Source: Rhodobacteraceae bacterium UBA7436
GTDB taxonomy: Bacteria; Pseudomonadota; Alphaproteobacteria; Rhodobacterales; Rhodobacteraceae
NCBI GenBank assembly: GCA_002478745.1
Contig: DLQI01000065.1
Span: 1 to 64,000, forward strand
Reading direction: 5' to 3'
Length of the DNA stretch: 64,000 bases
Numbering within the stretch: position 1 is the stretch's first letter; each line of letters starts with the position of its first letter. The position numbers were made by a program, and so were the translations under genes. Below, piece after piece: positions 7,579 through 15,933 of this stretch. The notes beneath the pieces were generated by a model. The model worked only from the letters and a program-made list of their open reading frames with translations. It had not been told where the DNA came from and did no database searches.

Positions 7579-8466
7579 ATTTTCAGTTTTTGCACAGACC
7601 CAAGCCTCTTGCCTGATTGGCAATGGATGGCCTGCTATCTGACCACCGGCAAACATATGTCGATCTATTGGTCCGTGCTTACTGTTCTATTGCTGCTGGG
7701 GATCACGGCCCCCACCGCTCTTGCATTCGGGTTTGCCGGCGCATCTGCTGCCCGTTCACGTATTGCACCTGTCTCGTGGTTTGGTCGTGGCTACATCGCA
7801 GTTGTGCGCGGTGTGCCCGATATCGCCTTTTTCCTATTCTTTGTAATCGCTTTGGATCAAATAATAGAGGCCACGCGCCATCATATTCTTTGTCCCGACT
7901 GGGTCGAACCAATCCGCCAAGGTAGTGACTTTGTTGTTTGTCAGGCTGCAAAAATGCCACTGGGCAACGCGCCACAACGGGTCCACGAAAGCTATGGTTT
8001 CGCCATAGCTGTCTTCACCTTCGCGATTGTCTTTGGTGCTTTTGCCGCCAATGTTATTCAAGGTGCCATGGCTACAGTGCCGCGTGGCCAAATCGAAACG
8101 GGCGAAAGCTATGGCATGACATCGCGCCAAACGTTTTGGCGCATTCTTGTCCCGCAGATGTGGGTCTATGCCCTGCCCGGCCTTTCCAACCTATGGATGG
8201 TTTTGATCAAAGCAACACCATTGTTATTTCTGCTCGGTATCCAAGACATCGTTTACTGGGCCCGTGAACTTGGCGGTATCAAGACATCCCGCTTCACTGA
8301 CTACCCGCACGGTGATTGGCGCATGTGGTATTTCCTTGCCTTGCTTGTTTTCTATCTCATTTTCACTCGCGTCTCTGAAATCACACTCGAGCGCTTAATG
8401 GTACGCCTTACACGCGGCCAAGCGACCACCGCCGGTGAAGCACAGCGCAAGGCGGGTACAACATGA
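7579..8466 (+). CDS. Polar amino acid ABC transporter, permease subunit (HisQ/HisM type), probable ATT start
   Basis: An inner-membrane permease with about five to six hydrophobic segments and the coupling EAA loop around TGESYGMTSRQTFWRILVPQMW. RGVPDIAFFLFF is the usual HisQ/HisM N-terminal motif. No ATG lies near the expected start. In-frame TTG at 7609 has no ribosome site, whereas ATT at 7579 follows GAGG (7568-7571) by 7 bases. The extra codons give FCTDPSLLPDWQW, which resembles my recollection of the N-terminus of relatives. An in-frame TGA at 7567 limits the choice. Stop and next start overlap as ATGA. Confidence 0.85.
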   Translation: MFSFCTDPSLLPDWQWMACYLTTGKHMSIYWSVLTVLLLLGITAPTALAFGFAGASAARSRIAPVSWFGRGYIAVVRGVPDIAFFLFFVIALDQIIEATRHHILCPDWVEPIRQGSDFVVCQAAKMPLGNAPQRVHESYGFAIAVFTFAIVFGAFAANVIQGAMATVPRGQIETGESYGMTSRQTFWRILVPQMWVYALPGLSNLWMVLIKATPLLFLLGIQDIVYWARELGGIKTSRFTDYPHGDWRMWYFLALLVFYLIFTRVSEITLERLMVRLTRGQATTAGEAQRKAGTT

Positions 8467-9272
8467 GCGCCTGCGTACAAACAATAACGGACTATGGTTT
8501 GCGGGCCGTTGGGATCGGTAAACGCTTGCTCCCTCGTGAAGACTTCACATTGTGCGAACAGTTTACGCTCATCGGCTCTGGCATGATTTGGAACGTCTAT
8601 TTTGGTATCCTCGCCTTGATCGCAGGATTTGGTTTCGCAACGCTACTGGCTGTTGGGAAAGCATCAAGTATCAAGGTGATACGCAAACCATCTGAATGGT
8701 TCATCTTCCTATTTCGTGGCTCTCCGCTGTTCATCCAATTCTTCTTTGGCTATTTTCTGTTCCTTAAATTGAAAACCGTCTTTCCAATTTTTGCGCCTTT
8801 CACCGCCGCCTGGTTGGGTGCATTGGTCGTGCTGTTTTTCAACACCTCCGCCTATACCGCCGAAATATTTTATGGCGCTTTGCGCTCGATCCCAAAGGGT
8901 GATGTTGAGGCCGCTGATGCATATGGCCTTTCGGGCTGGTCCCGTTTCAAACGCGTTATATGGCCAACAATGCTACGTCTTGCATGGCCTGCCTATACGA
9001 ATGAGGCGATCTTTTTGTTTCACGCAACCACTTTGGTTTTTTTCAGTGGGTTCCCCGCATGGCAACAACGCGGCGATGCCCTTTATTACGCAAGCTATTT
9101 TGCGGACAAGACGTTCAATCCCTTCATTCCGTATCCGATTTTGGCTGGTTATTTCATTCTCCTAACGCTCTGCGTGATTGGCCTGTTCAGTATCGTGAAC
9201 CGTCACTTGAACCGCCATCTTCCAGCAAACACACGCCAGCGATTGCGCATTCGTCCTAATCTTATACGGTAA
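8463..9272 (+). CDS. Polar amino acid ABC transporter, second permease subunit (HisM type)
   Basis: A 269-residue membrane permease pairing with the gene before it, whose stop it overlaps by 4 bases. It shows the FIFLFRGSPLFIQFFFGYF N-terminal membrane helix of the HisM group and a coupling loop at GDVEAADAYGLSGWSRFKRVIWPTM (shown in part: EAADAYGLSG). About five membrane segments can be read. Together with the ATPase and binding protein it makes a complete importer. The 62-base gap to the first glutamine-synthetase-like gene has no obvious terminator, so joint expression is likely. Confidence 0.9.
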   Translation: MSACVQTITDYGLRAVGIGKRLLPREDFTLCEQFTLIGSGMIWNVYFGILALIAGFGFATLLAVGKASSIKVIRKPSEWFIFLFRGSPLFIQFFFGYFLFLKLKTVFPIFAPFTAAWLGALVVLFFNTSAYTAEIFYGALRSIPKGDVEAADAYGLSGWSRFKRVIWPTMLRLAWPAYTNEAIFLFHATTLVFFSGFPAWQQRGDALYYASYFADKTFNPFIPYPILAGYFILLTLCVIGLFSIVNRHLNRHLPANTRQRLRIRPNLIR

Positions 9273-9334
9273 GATAAATCCTGCTATGTGTTCGGTGAAT
9301 ACAAGCTAGGCAAATCGAATTTGGGACCTGAACA

Positions 9335-10654
9335 ATGAACTTAGCCGATCTTCAAACCTTCCGGGTAGTTGCATGTGATCTAAACGGTCAGATGCGTGGC
9401 AAGGTTGTTCCTGGTTCATATGCTGACAAGTTACCATCTGGATCAGTCCGCCTACCATTTTCCGCACTCGATGTTGATTTGTGGGGTACGGATATTGTCG
9501 GCAGCCCGCTTGTTTTTGAAAGTGGAGATGCAGACGGAATGTTGTTCCCAACAGACCGTGCACCTTGCCCCGTTCCTTGGTTAGAAACACCTTCCGCAAT
9601 TGTTCCTGTGACGTTGAGCAACGAAGATGGAACACCTTTTGCTGGCGATCCACGACACGCTTTGGCCCGTGTATTGGCTGATTATGACGCTCGCGGGTGG
9701 CAAGTAATCGCAGCAACTGAGATGGAATTCACGCTTGTTGATGACAAAGGCGATGCGCCCACGCCTCCAGTTGATCCACGAAATGGTGTGCCCCTTGATG
9801 GTGGCGAAGTGTTGTCTGTGTCTCAAATTGACGCCTTCGCAGCATTTTTTGACGATCTTTATTCAGGGGCTGCAGCGATGGGTATTCCCGTTGAAACAGC
9901 CACATCAGAGGCCGGCATAGGGCAATTCGAAATCACCATGCGCCATGGCCCTGCGTTAGAGGCGGCAGACAATGCGTGGCTGTTCAAATCACTGGTGCGC
10001 GGTTTGGCCCGCAAGCATGGCATGGCCGCAACATTTATGGCGAAACCCTATTTAGATGACGCGGGCAATGGCATGCATGTCCATTTTTCGGTCTTGGACA
10101 GTGAGGGTAACAACGTCTTTGATAATGGCGGACCTGAAGGCACTGATACTATGCGCCACGCTGTTGCAGGATGTTTGGCCGCAATGCCCGCCAGCAGTTT
10201 GATCTTTGCCCCTTTCGCAAATTCGTATGATCGATTGGTTGATGGAGCCCACGCGCCCACCGCTTCCGCATGGGGATATGATAACCGCACCGTAGCGATC
10301 CGTATCCCCGGCGGTCCAAATGGCGCACGCCGGATCGAGCACCGAACAGCTGGCGGTGATATCAATCCCTACCTTTTGCTAAGCGCAGTATTGGGTGCGG
10401 CGATGATTGGTATCAAAGACGAATTGGAGCCAAGCGAGCCAATCGTCGGGAACGCTTATGACGTTGACGATTTGCCTCGCCTCGCGCCGGATTGGACGTC
10501 TGCAACGGAGATGTTCGCAAGCGATCCAATGATTGCGCGTATCTTTGATCCAATGTTGATCGGGAATCTTTTGCGCTGTAAACGCCAAGAAATCGAAAAG
10601 TTTGAGCAGATGCCCGCCTCAACACATTGGCGTGCCTTACTGGAACGTGTCTAA
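9335..10654 (+). CDS. Glutamine synthetase family protein (gamma-glutamyl-amine ligase-like), copy 1
   Basis: A 439-residue glutamine synthetase fold protein. It lacks the adenylylation region of housekeeping GlnA, and its length fits PuuA/GlnA3-type gamma-glutamyl ligases. Metal/ATP motifs: ATEMEF, GIGQFEI, the N-G-x-H-x-H motif in AGNGMHVHFS, and NRTVAIRIPGG. Enzymes of this group join glutamate to an amine (putrescine, ethanolamine, isopropylamine and others) using ATP. Only 31 percent or so by-eye similarity to copy 2 is my rough impression, not a measurement; the two seem to be distant paralogues with different amine pockets. Substrate unknown. Confidence 0.85.
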   Translation: MNLADLQTFRVVACDLNGQMRGKVVPGSYADKLPSGSVRLPFSALDVDLWGTDIVGSPLVFESGDADGMLFPTDRAPCPVPWLETPSAIVPVTLSNEDGTPFAGDPRHALARVLADYDARGWQVIAATEMEFTLVDDKGDAPTPPVDPRNGVPLDGGEVLSVSQIDAFAAFFDDLYSGAAAMGIPVETATSEAGIGQFEITMRHGPALEAADNAWLFKSLVRGLARKHGMAATFMAKPYLDDAGNGMHVHFSVLDSEGNNVFDNGGPEGTDTMRHAVAGCLAAMPASSLIFAPFANSYDRLVDGAHAPTASAWGYDNRTVAIRIPGGPNGARRIEHRTAGGDINPYLLLSAVLGAAMIGIKDELEPSEPIVGNAYDVDDLPRLAPDWTSATEMFASDPMIARIFDPMLIGNLLRCKRQEIEKFEQMPASTHWRALLERV

Positions 10655-10672
10655 GGGCGCTTGCCGCGCCCT
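10654..10672 (+). terminator. Small hairpin between glutamine-synthetase-like gene 1 and the amidotransferase gene
   Basis: AGGGCGC (10654-10660) pairs with GCGCCCT (10666-10672) over a 5-base loop, starting at the last base of the stop codon. No T-run follows, so partial attenuation or message processing is more likely than termination. Confidence 0.4.
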
Positions 10673-10710
10673 AATCCCTTGCAGTAGGGTGAAAAAAACT
10701 AAGGTGCTTT

Positions 10711-11394
10711 ATGAAAATCGGACTACTCCAAGCGGGCCATTTTGTTCCAGAGCTGCAATCAGAACTTGGTGATTATAATGCGTTGTACAGCCGCCTGTTA
10801 GCGGGACACGGGCATGATTTTGATCTGGAAACCTTCAGCGTTGTTGATATGGAATTTCCTCATAATTTAGACGGTGTTGATGGCTGGTTAATCAGTGGCT
10901 CTAAGCACGGCGCTTATGAGGATCATGCGTTTATCCCCCCTCTTGAAGAATTGATCCGCGCGATACATGCATCGGGCAAGCCATTGATTGGTATATGCTT
11001 TGGTCATCAAATCATTGCCCAAGCTTTGGGCGGTACCGTCGCAAAATTTGATCAAGGTTGGTCAGTCGGCCGCGTCGAATACGACATGCAAGGTCAAACA
11101 TTTGCGTTAAACGCATGGCATCAAGACCAAGTTGTACAGCCTCCAAAAGGCGCTGAAACAGTAGGTTCCTCCTCGTTTTGCGCACACGCTGCTTTGGCTT
11201 ACGGTGATCAAATCTGGACCATGCAGCCGCATCCAGAATTCGAAAGCCCCGCGATCGATGGGCTGATCCAATACAAGAGCGGGGCAGTCGAAGTTGATCG
11301 CGTCGAACATGCCAAACGCCAATTATCTGCCGCCAACAACAATGCCGAAATCGGCAAAAAAATGGCTGACTTTTTTATGAAAGAGAGGGCCTGA
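10711..11394 (+). CDS. Class I glutamine amidotransferase-like hydrolase
   Basis: A 227-residue class I amidotransferase domain standing alone. The nucleophile elbow GICFGHQ holds Cys96, and the partners His174 and Glu176 sit in QPHPEF. A synthase partner is lacking, and the gene lies between two gamma-glutamyl ligase-like genes. Hydrolysis of a gamma-glutamyl amide, the job done by PuuD in the E. coli putrescine pathway, is therefore a reasonable inference; PuuD has the same fold. Start ATG 10711 follows an AAGG site. The stop and the next start share bases (TGATG), indicating translational coupling. Confidence 0.85.
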   Translation: MKIGLLQAGHFVPELQSELGDYNALYSRLLAGHGHDFDLETFSVVDMEFPHNLDGVDGWLISGSKHGAYEDHAFIPPLEELIRAIHASGKPLIGICFGHQIIAQALGGTVAKFDQGWSVGRVEYDMQGQTFALNAWHQDQVVQPPKGAETVGSSSFCAHAALAYGDQIWTMQPHPEFESPAIDGLIQYKSGAVEVDRVEHAKRQLSAANNNAEIGKKMADFFMKERA

Positions 11395-12755
11395 TGGCCA
11401 CGAACTGGAATGGTACCCTACCCGAAGCTGCGCAAGAGTACCTAAAAGATCGCCGTCTAGACGAGGTAGAGTGTATTATTTCTGACCTACCTGGCATCGC
11501 GCGCGGCAAAGCGGTGCCTGCCAAGAAATTCATGCGCCAAGACTCGTTTCATTTGCCAGACAGTATTTTTTATCAAACCATTACGGGTGGATGGGGCGAA
11601 GCCGCAGGCGATGAGGGTTTCATCGAAAAGGACATGATTTTGCGCCCCGACATGTCCACTGCAACTGCCGCACCGTGGACCGGTGATTGGACGCTTCAAG
11701 TGATCCATGACGCTTTTGATCGCAACGGCGAACCCGTTCCATTCTCGCCGCGCAACGTCTTGAAACGCGTTGTGAAAATGTACCGCGACAAAGGCTGGGA
11801 ACCTGTCGTGGCCCCTGAAATGGAATTCTTCCTTGTGGCCCGCAATATAGATCCGGCCCAAGAAATTCGTCCGATGATGGGCCGTTCCGGTCGCCCCGCA
11901 GCCGCACGTCAGGCATATTCGATGACTGCAGTTGATGAGTTTGGCCCTGTCATCGACGACATTTATGACTTTGCAGAAGCGCAAGGTTTTGAGATTGATG
12001 GCATCACGCAAGAAGGCGGCGCGGGTCAACTTGAGATCAATCTGTTGCACGGTGATCCCGTGAAACTGGCCGACGAGGTATTTTACTTTAAACGCTTGAT
12101 CCGTGAGGCGGCATTGCGTCACGATTGTTATGCAACATTCATGGCGAAACCGATTGCGGATGAACCTGGGTCTGCAATGCACATTCACCACTCGATCTTG
12201 GATATTGAGACTGGTCAAAACATCTTTTCCGGCCCTCAGGGTGGCGAGACAGATGCGTTTTTCCACTTTATCGCTGGTCTGCAAAACCACATGCCGTCTG
12301 CATTGGCGGTGATGGCCCCTTATGTGAACAGTTATCGCCGATATGTGAAAGACCACGCGGCGCCCATCAATTTGGAATGGGCGCGTGACAACCGCACGAC
12401 AGGTATTCGTATCCCACTCTCATCTCCTGATGCCCGCCGCGTTGAGAACCGTTTGGCAGGCATGGATTGCAACCCGTACCTATGCATCGCGGCATCTCTG
12501 GCGTGCGGTTATTTGGGTTTGCTAGAAGAAAAACGTCCCGACAAACAATTCAAAGGCGATGCATATGATGGGGCAGAAGACATCCCGCGCGTGCTTGGAG
12601 AGGCATTGGATCTGTTCGAGGAAGCCACGGCCTTGCATGAAGTCTTGGGTGCGGATTTTGCCCGTGTCTACTCGATTGTGAAGCGTGCGGAATACGATGA
12701 ATTCTTGCAAGTTATTTCTCCATGGGAGCGCGAGCATCTGTTGCTCAACGTCTAG
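11394..12755 (+). CDS. Glutamine synthetase family protein, PuuA-like gamma-glutamylputrescine synthetase, copy 2
   Basis: A 453-residue protein close in length and motif spacing to E. coli PuuA. Visible motifs: DLPGIARGKAVPAKKF near the N-terminus, VVAPEMEFFLV, QEGGAGQLEINLLH, ATFMAKP followed by GSAMHIHHSI, the VNSYRR loop, and NRTTGIRIP. The predicted reaction is ATP-dependent attachment of glutamate to an amine. It is coupled to the amidotransferase gene before it and sits 9 bases from the PuuB-like oxidase gene. This ligase-oxidase pairing is what suggests a gamma-glutamyl polyamine route. Confidence 0.85.
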   Translation: MATNWNGTLPEAAQEYLKDRRLDEVECIISDLPGIARGKAVPAKKFMRQDSFHLPDSIFYQTITGGWGEAAGDEGFIEKDMILRPDMSTATAAPWTGDWTLQVIHDAFDRNGEPVPFSPRNVLKRVVKMYRDKGWEPVVAPEMEFFLVARNIDPAQEIRPMMGRSGRPAAARQAYSMTAVDEFGPVIDDIYDFAEAQGFEIDGITQEGGAGQLEINLLHGDPVKLADEVFYFKRLIREAALRHDCYATFMAKPIADEPGSAMHIHHSILDIETGQNIFSGPQGGETDAFFHFIAGLQNHMPSALAVMAPYVNSYRRYVKDHAAPINLEWARDNRTTGIRIPLSSPDARRVENRLAGMDCNPYLCIAASLACGYLGLLEEKRPDKQFKGDAYDGAEDIPRVLGEALDLFEEATALHEVLGADFARVYSIVKRAEYDEFLQVISPWEREHLLLNV

Positions 12756-12764
12756 GCGGTTAAC

Positions 12765-14066
12765 ATGAACCTACTTGATGCCAACGACATCCAAGGGGCA
12801 TATCCCGAAAGCTGGTACGCTGCGACGACAGACACCTTGCCGCCTTGCTCTCCACATGAAGGTGAAACTCGCGCGGATGTCTGTGTCATAGGCGCAGGAT
12901 TTACGGGGCTGTCCGCAGCCCTGCATTTGGCGCAGGCAGGACGTGACGTTGTGCTGATAGATGCGCAACGCATTGGATTTGGAGCATCAGGCCGCAATGG
13001 GGGGCAATTGGGTAGTGGCCAGCGGGTTGAACAACCTTATCTGGAAAAGATGTTAGGCGATGATGACGCGCTTAAGCTTTGGGATCTTGGCCAAGACTCA
13101 AAGGCGCTGGTCAAAGGGTTGATCAAAGAGCACAATATCGACTGCTATTTGCGCCCTGGAATTGCATGGTCTGCATCAACGAAAAGCGATGTCGATGAGC
13201 TGCATCAATATGCAGAGCATATGGATCACAAATATGGCTATACAATTCAGCCACTCGACGCAGCTGCAATGCATGAACTTTGCCCATCACCTGACTATGT
13301 GGGCGGCCTTATGGACCGTGACGCAGCCCATTTGCACCCCTTGCGCCTCGCGATTGGCCTGGCTAAGGCGGCCATCGCTGCCGGTGTGCGCATCTATGAG
13401 GGCACGCGCGCCCAAACCATTGACTATGGCCCGCCCTGTACGGTTACCACGTCAAACGGTAAAATCACGTCGGATTACATCATACTTGCTGCCAATGGCT
13501 ATCTTGGCGGCCTTGCGCCCAAAGTCGCCGCTCGTGTTATGCCAATTAACAATTTCATTGCTGCAACTGAGCCGCTTGGCGATGATGCAAAACGAGTTCT
13601 GACCGAGGACGTCGCAATAGCTGACGGGCGATTTGTGGTAAATTACTTCCGCCTTAGCCACGATGGCCGCCTGCTGTTTGGTGGCGGCGAAAGTTATGGC
13701 TACAAATTCCCCAAGGACCTTGTCGCCAAAGTTAGCAAACCGATGACTGAGATATTTCCACATTTGCGTGATGTTCGCATCGACTACGCATGGGGTGGCA
13801 CGCTTGCAATCACGATGAAACGTCTACCATACCTCACGCGATTGGCCCCCAATGCGTTAAGCGCATCGGGCTATTCAGGGCACGGCGTTGGAACCGCGAC
13901 ACATGCGGGACAACTGATGGCGATGGCCGTTGAGGGTGAAACAGATGGCTTTGATACTATGTCACGCATTCCAACCTATCCATTCCCGGGCGGTGCATCA
14001 CTGCGCACACCTCTGCTGAGCCTTGCAATGACGTGGTATAGTATGCGCGATCGTTTAGGGTTTTAA
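12765..14066 (+). CDS. FAD-dependent oxidoreductase, PuuB-like gamma-glutamylputrescine oxidase
   Basis: A 433-residue DAO-family flavoprotein. The FAD-binding G-x-G-x-x-G motif lies in VCVIGAGFTGLSAALHLA near residue 41, followed by IGFGASGRNGGQLGSG, a stretch nearly identical in form to E. coli PuuB (426 residues). The C-terminal GYSGHGVGTATHAGQLMA closes the flavin site. The likely reaction is oxidation of a gamma-glutamylated amine to the aldehyde with release of ammonia and hydrogen peroxide. A PuuC-like aldehyde dehydrogenase is not in the cluster and would have to be elsewhere. The gene converges with the hydrolase gene 8 bases away. Confidence 0.87.
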   Translation: MNLLDANDIQGAYPESWYAATTDTLPPCSPHEGETRADVCVIGAGFTGLSAALHLAQAGRDVVLIDAQRIGFGASGRNGGQLGSGQRVEQPYLEKMLGDDDALKLWDLGQDSKALVKGLIKEHNIDCYLRPGIAWSASTKSDVDELHQYAEHMDHKYGYTIQPLDAAAMHELCPSPDYVGGLMDRDAAHLHPLRLAIGLAKAAIAAGVRIYEGTRAQTIDYGPPCTVTTSNGKITSDYIILAANGYLGGLAPKVAARVMPINNFIAATEPLGDDAKRVLTEDVAIADGRFVVNYFRLSHDGRLLFGGGESYGYKFPKDLVAKVSKPMTEIFPHLRDVRIDYAWGGTLAITMKRLPYLTRLAPNALSASGYSGHGVGTATHAGQLMAMAVEGETDGFDTMSRIPTYPFPGGASLRTPLLSLAMTWYSMRDRLGF

Positions 14067-14074
14067 GCAGAACC

Positions 14075-14785
14075 TTAGCGTAAGACCAATGGTTGGCTCA
14101 TCCACTCTCGTAACGCCGCTGTTGTCGCTGCGGGATCGTCGAGCGTCATAAAGTGGCCCGCATTCTCCAATACAACTAGGTGTGCAAATGGTATCAGTTC
14201 GGCCATGAACGTATGTCGTTTAACCGGGCAAATTTGGTCGTGAGCACCACATAAAACAAGTGTAGGCACTTTGCATTTACGCAATGTTCCTTGTTGATCA
14301 CGTCGCCGCTGCAGGGCGCGTGATTGGCGTACAAATGTTTCACCGCCAAGGGTCAACGCCATGTCGACGACCAGTTCGCAAACATCATTGCGTTGGGGGC
14401 CTGGTGCAAAGTGCTGCGTTTCCAATTTTTTGCGCATCACCTGTTCTAGACGGCCAGTGCGTACACCAACAATTTGTGGTTCACGTTCTGCAGCTGCGGG
14501 TGGCGTTTCAGCGAGGGGATTGGTCCCCATCAATGCAATTCGCGTGATCCGGTCCGGGGCCCGACGCAGCAACTCCATCGCAATAATGCCGCCCATGCTA
14601 AGGCCAGCAAGAGCAAAGCGCGCAGGAAGTTGATCGAGCAGATTGGATGCAATTTCTTCAACTCGCTCACCTTGGGTGATCGGTGCAACAGTGACACATG
14701 TGTCCGCTGACAATTCCGCAATTTGTGGGCCAAAGAGGCGTGCATCGCACATCATCCCCGGCAGGAAAACCAATGGTTCAGCCAT
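14075..14785 (-). CDS. Alpha/beta fold hydrolase
   Basis: A 236-residue serine hydrolase. The opening LVFLPGMMCDARLF provides the oxyanion side, the nucleophile sits in GLSMGG, the acid in LCGAHDQICP, and the His in NAGHFMTLD. The set is complete, so the protein should be active. PLVFLPGMMCD is characteristic of a group related to esterases and BioH/MenH-like enzymes. No substrate can be told from the neighbourhood. Confidence 0.85.
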   Translation of the reverse strand: MAEPLVFLPGMMCDARLFGPQIAELSADTCVTVAPITQGERVEEIASNLLDQLPARFALAGLSMGGIIAMELLRRAPDRITRIALMGTNPLAETPPAAAEREPQIVGVRTGRLEQVMRKKLETQHFAPGPQRNDVCELVVDMALTLGGETFVRQSRALQRRRDQQGTLRKCKVPTLVLCGAHDQICPVKRHTFMAELIPFAHLVVLENAGHFMTLDDPAATTAALREWMSQPLVLR

Positions 14786-14904
14786 ATTTGCTTACCCCAT
14801 GATCAATTCGAAATTGCTTCACTTCTCACGCCCGCTCAAAACTTTTCAATATTGAGGCACAATGGCCTGCCAACCCAAAATGAGCAAGCAGGCGTTGGCA
14901 TATT

Positions 14905-15933
14905 TCAGCCTTTCAATCGCTCCCAAAAGTAATTGAGATGACGGCTTACGATTTCATTGTAGCGGTCAGATTGCTTCAATGCTGCAAGGCCCGAATTAAA
15001 ACGGTAGAGATGAGTAGTTCCCCGCCAGTGACGTTTTGAAATCACGACATGAAGGCCTTGAATAGAAACCGGTTTAGGCAAAGCAGACACTTGATCATTA
15101 AGCCCACGATTATAGGTGATTTCAGTGCCGAGGAATTCGTTCACGGATACCGCGTCAACCTTTCCCTCCAACAGCAAATCGAAACAAGCTTCTGCTGTGG
15201 GAGCGACAGTCAATGTGATCAACTCGTCAGCCAACCAATTCCGTCCATCTTGATCTAGATCGTAGGTCAAAAATCCTTTGGGACGGCAAATATTTTTACC
15301 AAACACATCGCTGTCCGTCTCAAACCGCATTGGGTTATCGGTGTTCACGAAAAACAGCATCACCAAGTCCAACAAAGGGTCGGAGAAATGGAAGTTCGCG
15401 CAACGGTATTGGGTGGGATTGGCTTCGCAATTGGGGCGATACCACGGGAACCCCATATCAACGACTTTTTCTTCCAGCATAGGATTAAGATGCTGAGACC
15501 AGTCATCTTCCCAAACAATTGCAAAGCTCACCGGTTCAGGCGTCTCTTCAAAAGCTGCGTTGACCAGTTCGGTCACCATACCGTTGCCAGGCCATCCGCG
15601 GTCGGTGAAGGGTGCGTAATTAGAGCCCGTCACTAGCGTAAGCTCTGCATCCACTTGTTGCAGCGGCGTTGGGTCTGCTTCGACAACGACACTGCCCGCA
15701 GGACATGGGATTACCAGTTCTTTGCCGACGGCAACATCCAACAGACTGCCACCCTGAAGTTCAGGGTTGTTGTAAAAGATCAACGACCATTTCGTTAGGT
15801 CACCTAATTGGGTTTCAGCAATCGTAAACAGCGTGTCCCCGTCTTTGACAATATAGTTTGGCTGACAGGCCCACGCACCACCAGCCAATCCAAACTGAAG
15901 CACTGCTGCAGTTAAGAGAGGATAAGTTTTCAT
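14905..15933 (-). CDS. LysM plus solute-binding (SBP_bac_3-like) chimeric protein, copy 2
   Basis: A 342-residue exported protein. The signal peptide is MKTYPLLTAAVLQFGLAGGAWA. A LysM peptidoglycan-binding domain follows (YIVKDGDTLFTIAETQLGD, residues about 27-75), then a short linker, then a family 3 solute-binding domain from about 95 to the end, with LTLVTGSNYAPFTDRGW in the position of the ligand-binding first strand and a GKVDAVSVNEF hinge-like region. It is a paralogue of the gene before it, and start and stop overlap (TAATG). A cell-wall-anchored binding protein is the natural reading. No permease is nearby. Confidence 0.82.
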   Translation of the reverse strand: MKTYPLLTAAVLQFGLAGGAWACQPNYIVKDGDTLFTIAETQLGDLTKWSLIFYNNPELQGGSLLDVAVGKELVIPCPAGSVVVEADPTPLQQVDAELTLVTGSNYAPFTDRGWPGNGMVTELVNAAFEETPEPVSFAIVWEDDWSQHLNPMLEEKVVDMGFPWYRPNCEANPTQYRCANFHFSDPLLDLVMLFFVNTDNPMRFETDSDVFGKNICRPKGFLTYDLDQDGRNWLADELITLTVAPTAEACFDLLLEGKVDAVSVNEFLGTEITYNRGLNDQVSALPKPVSIQGLHVVISKRHWRGTTHLYRFNSGLAALKQSDRYNEIVSRHLNYFWERLKG

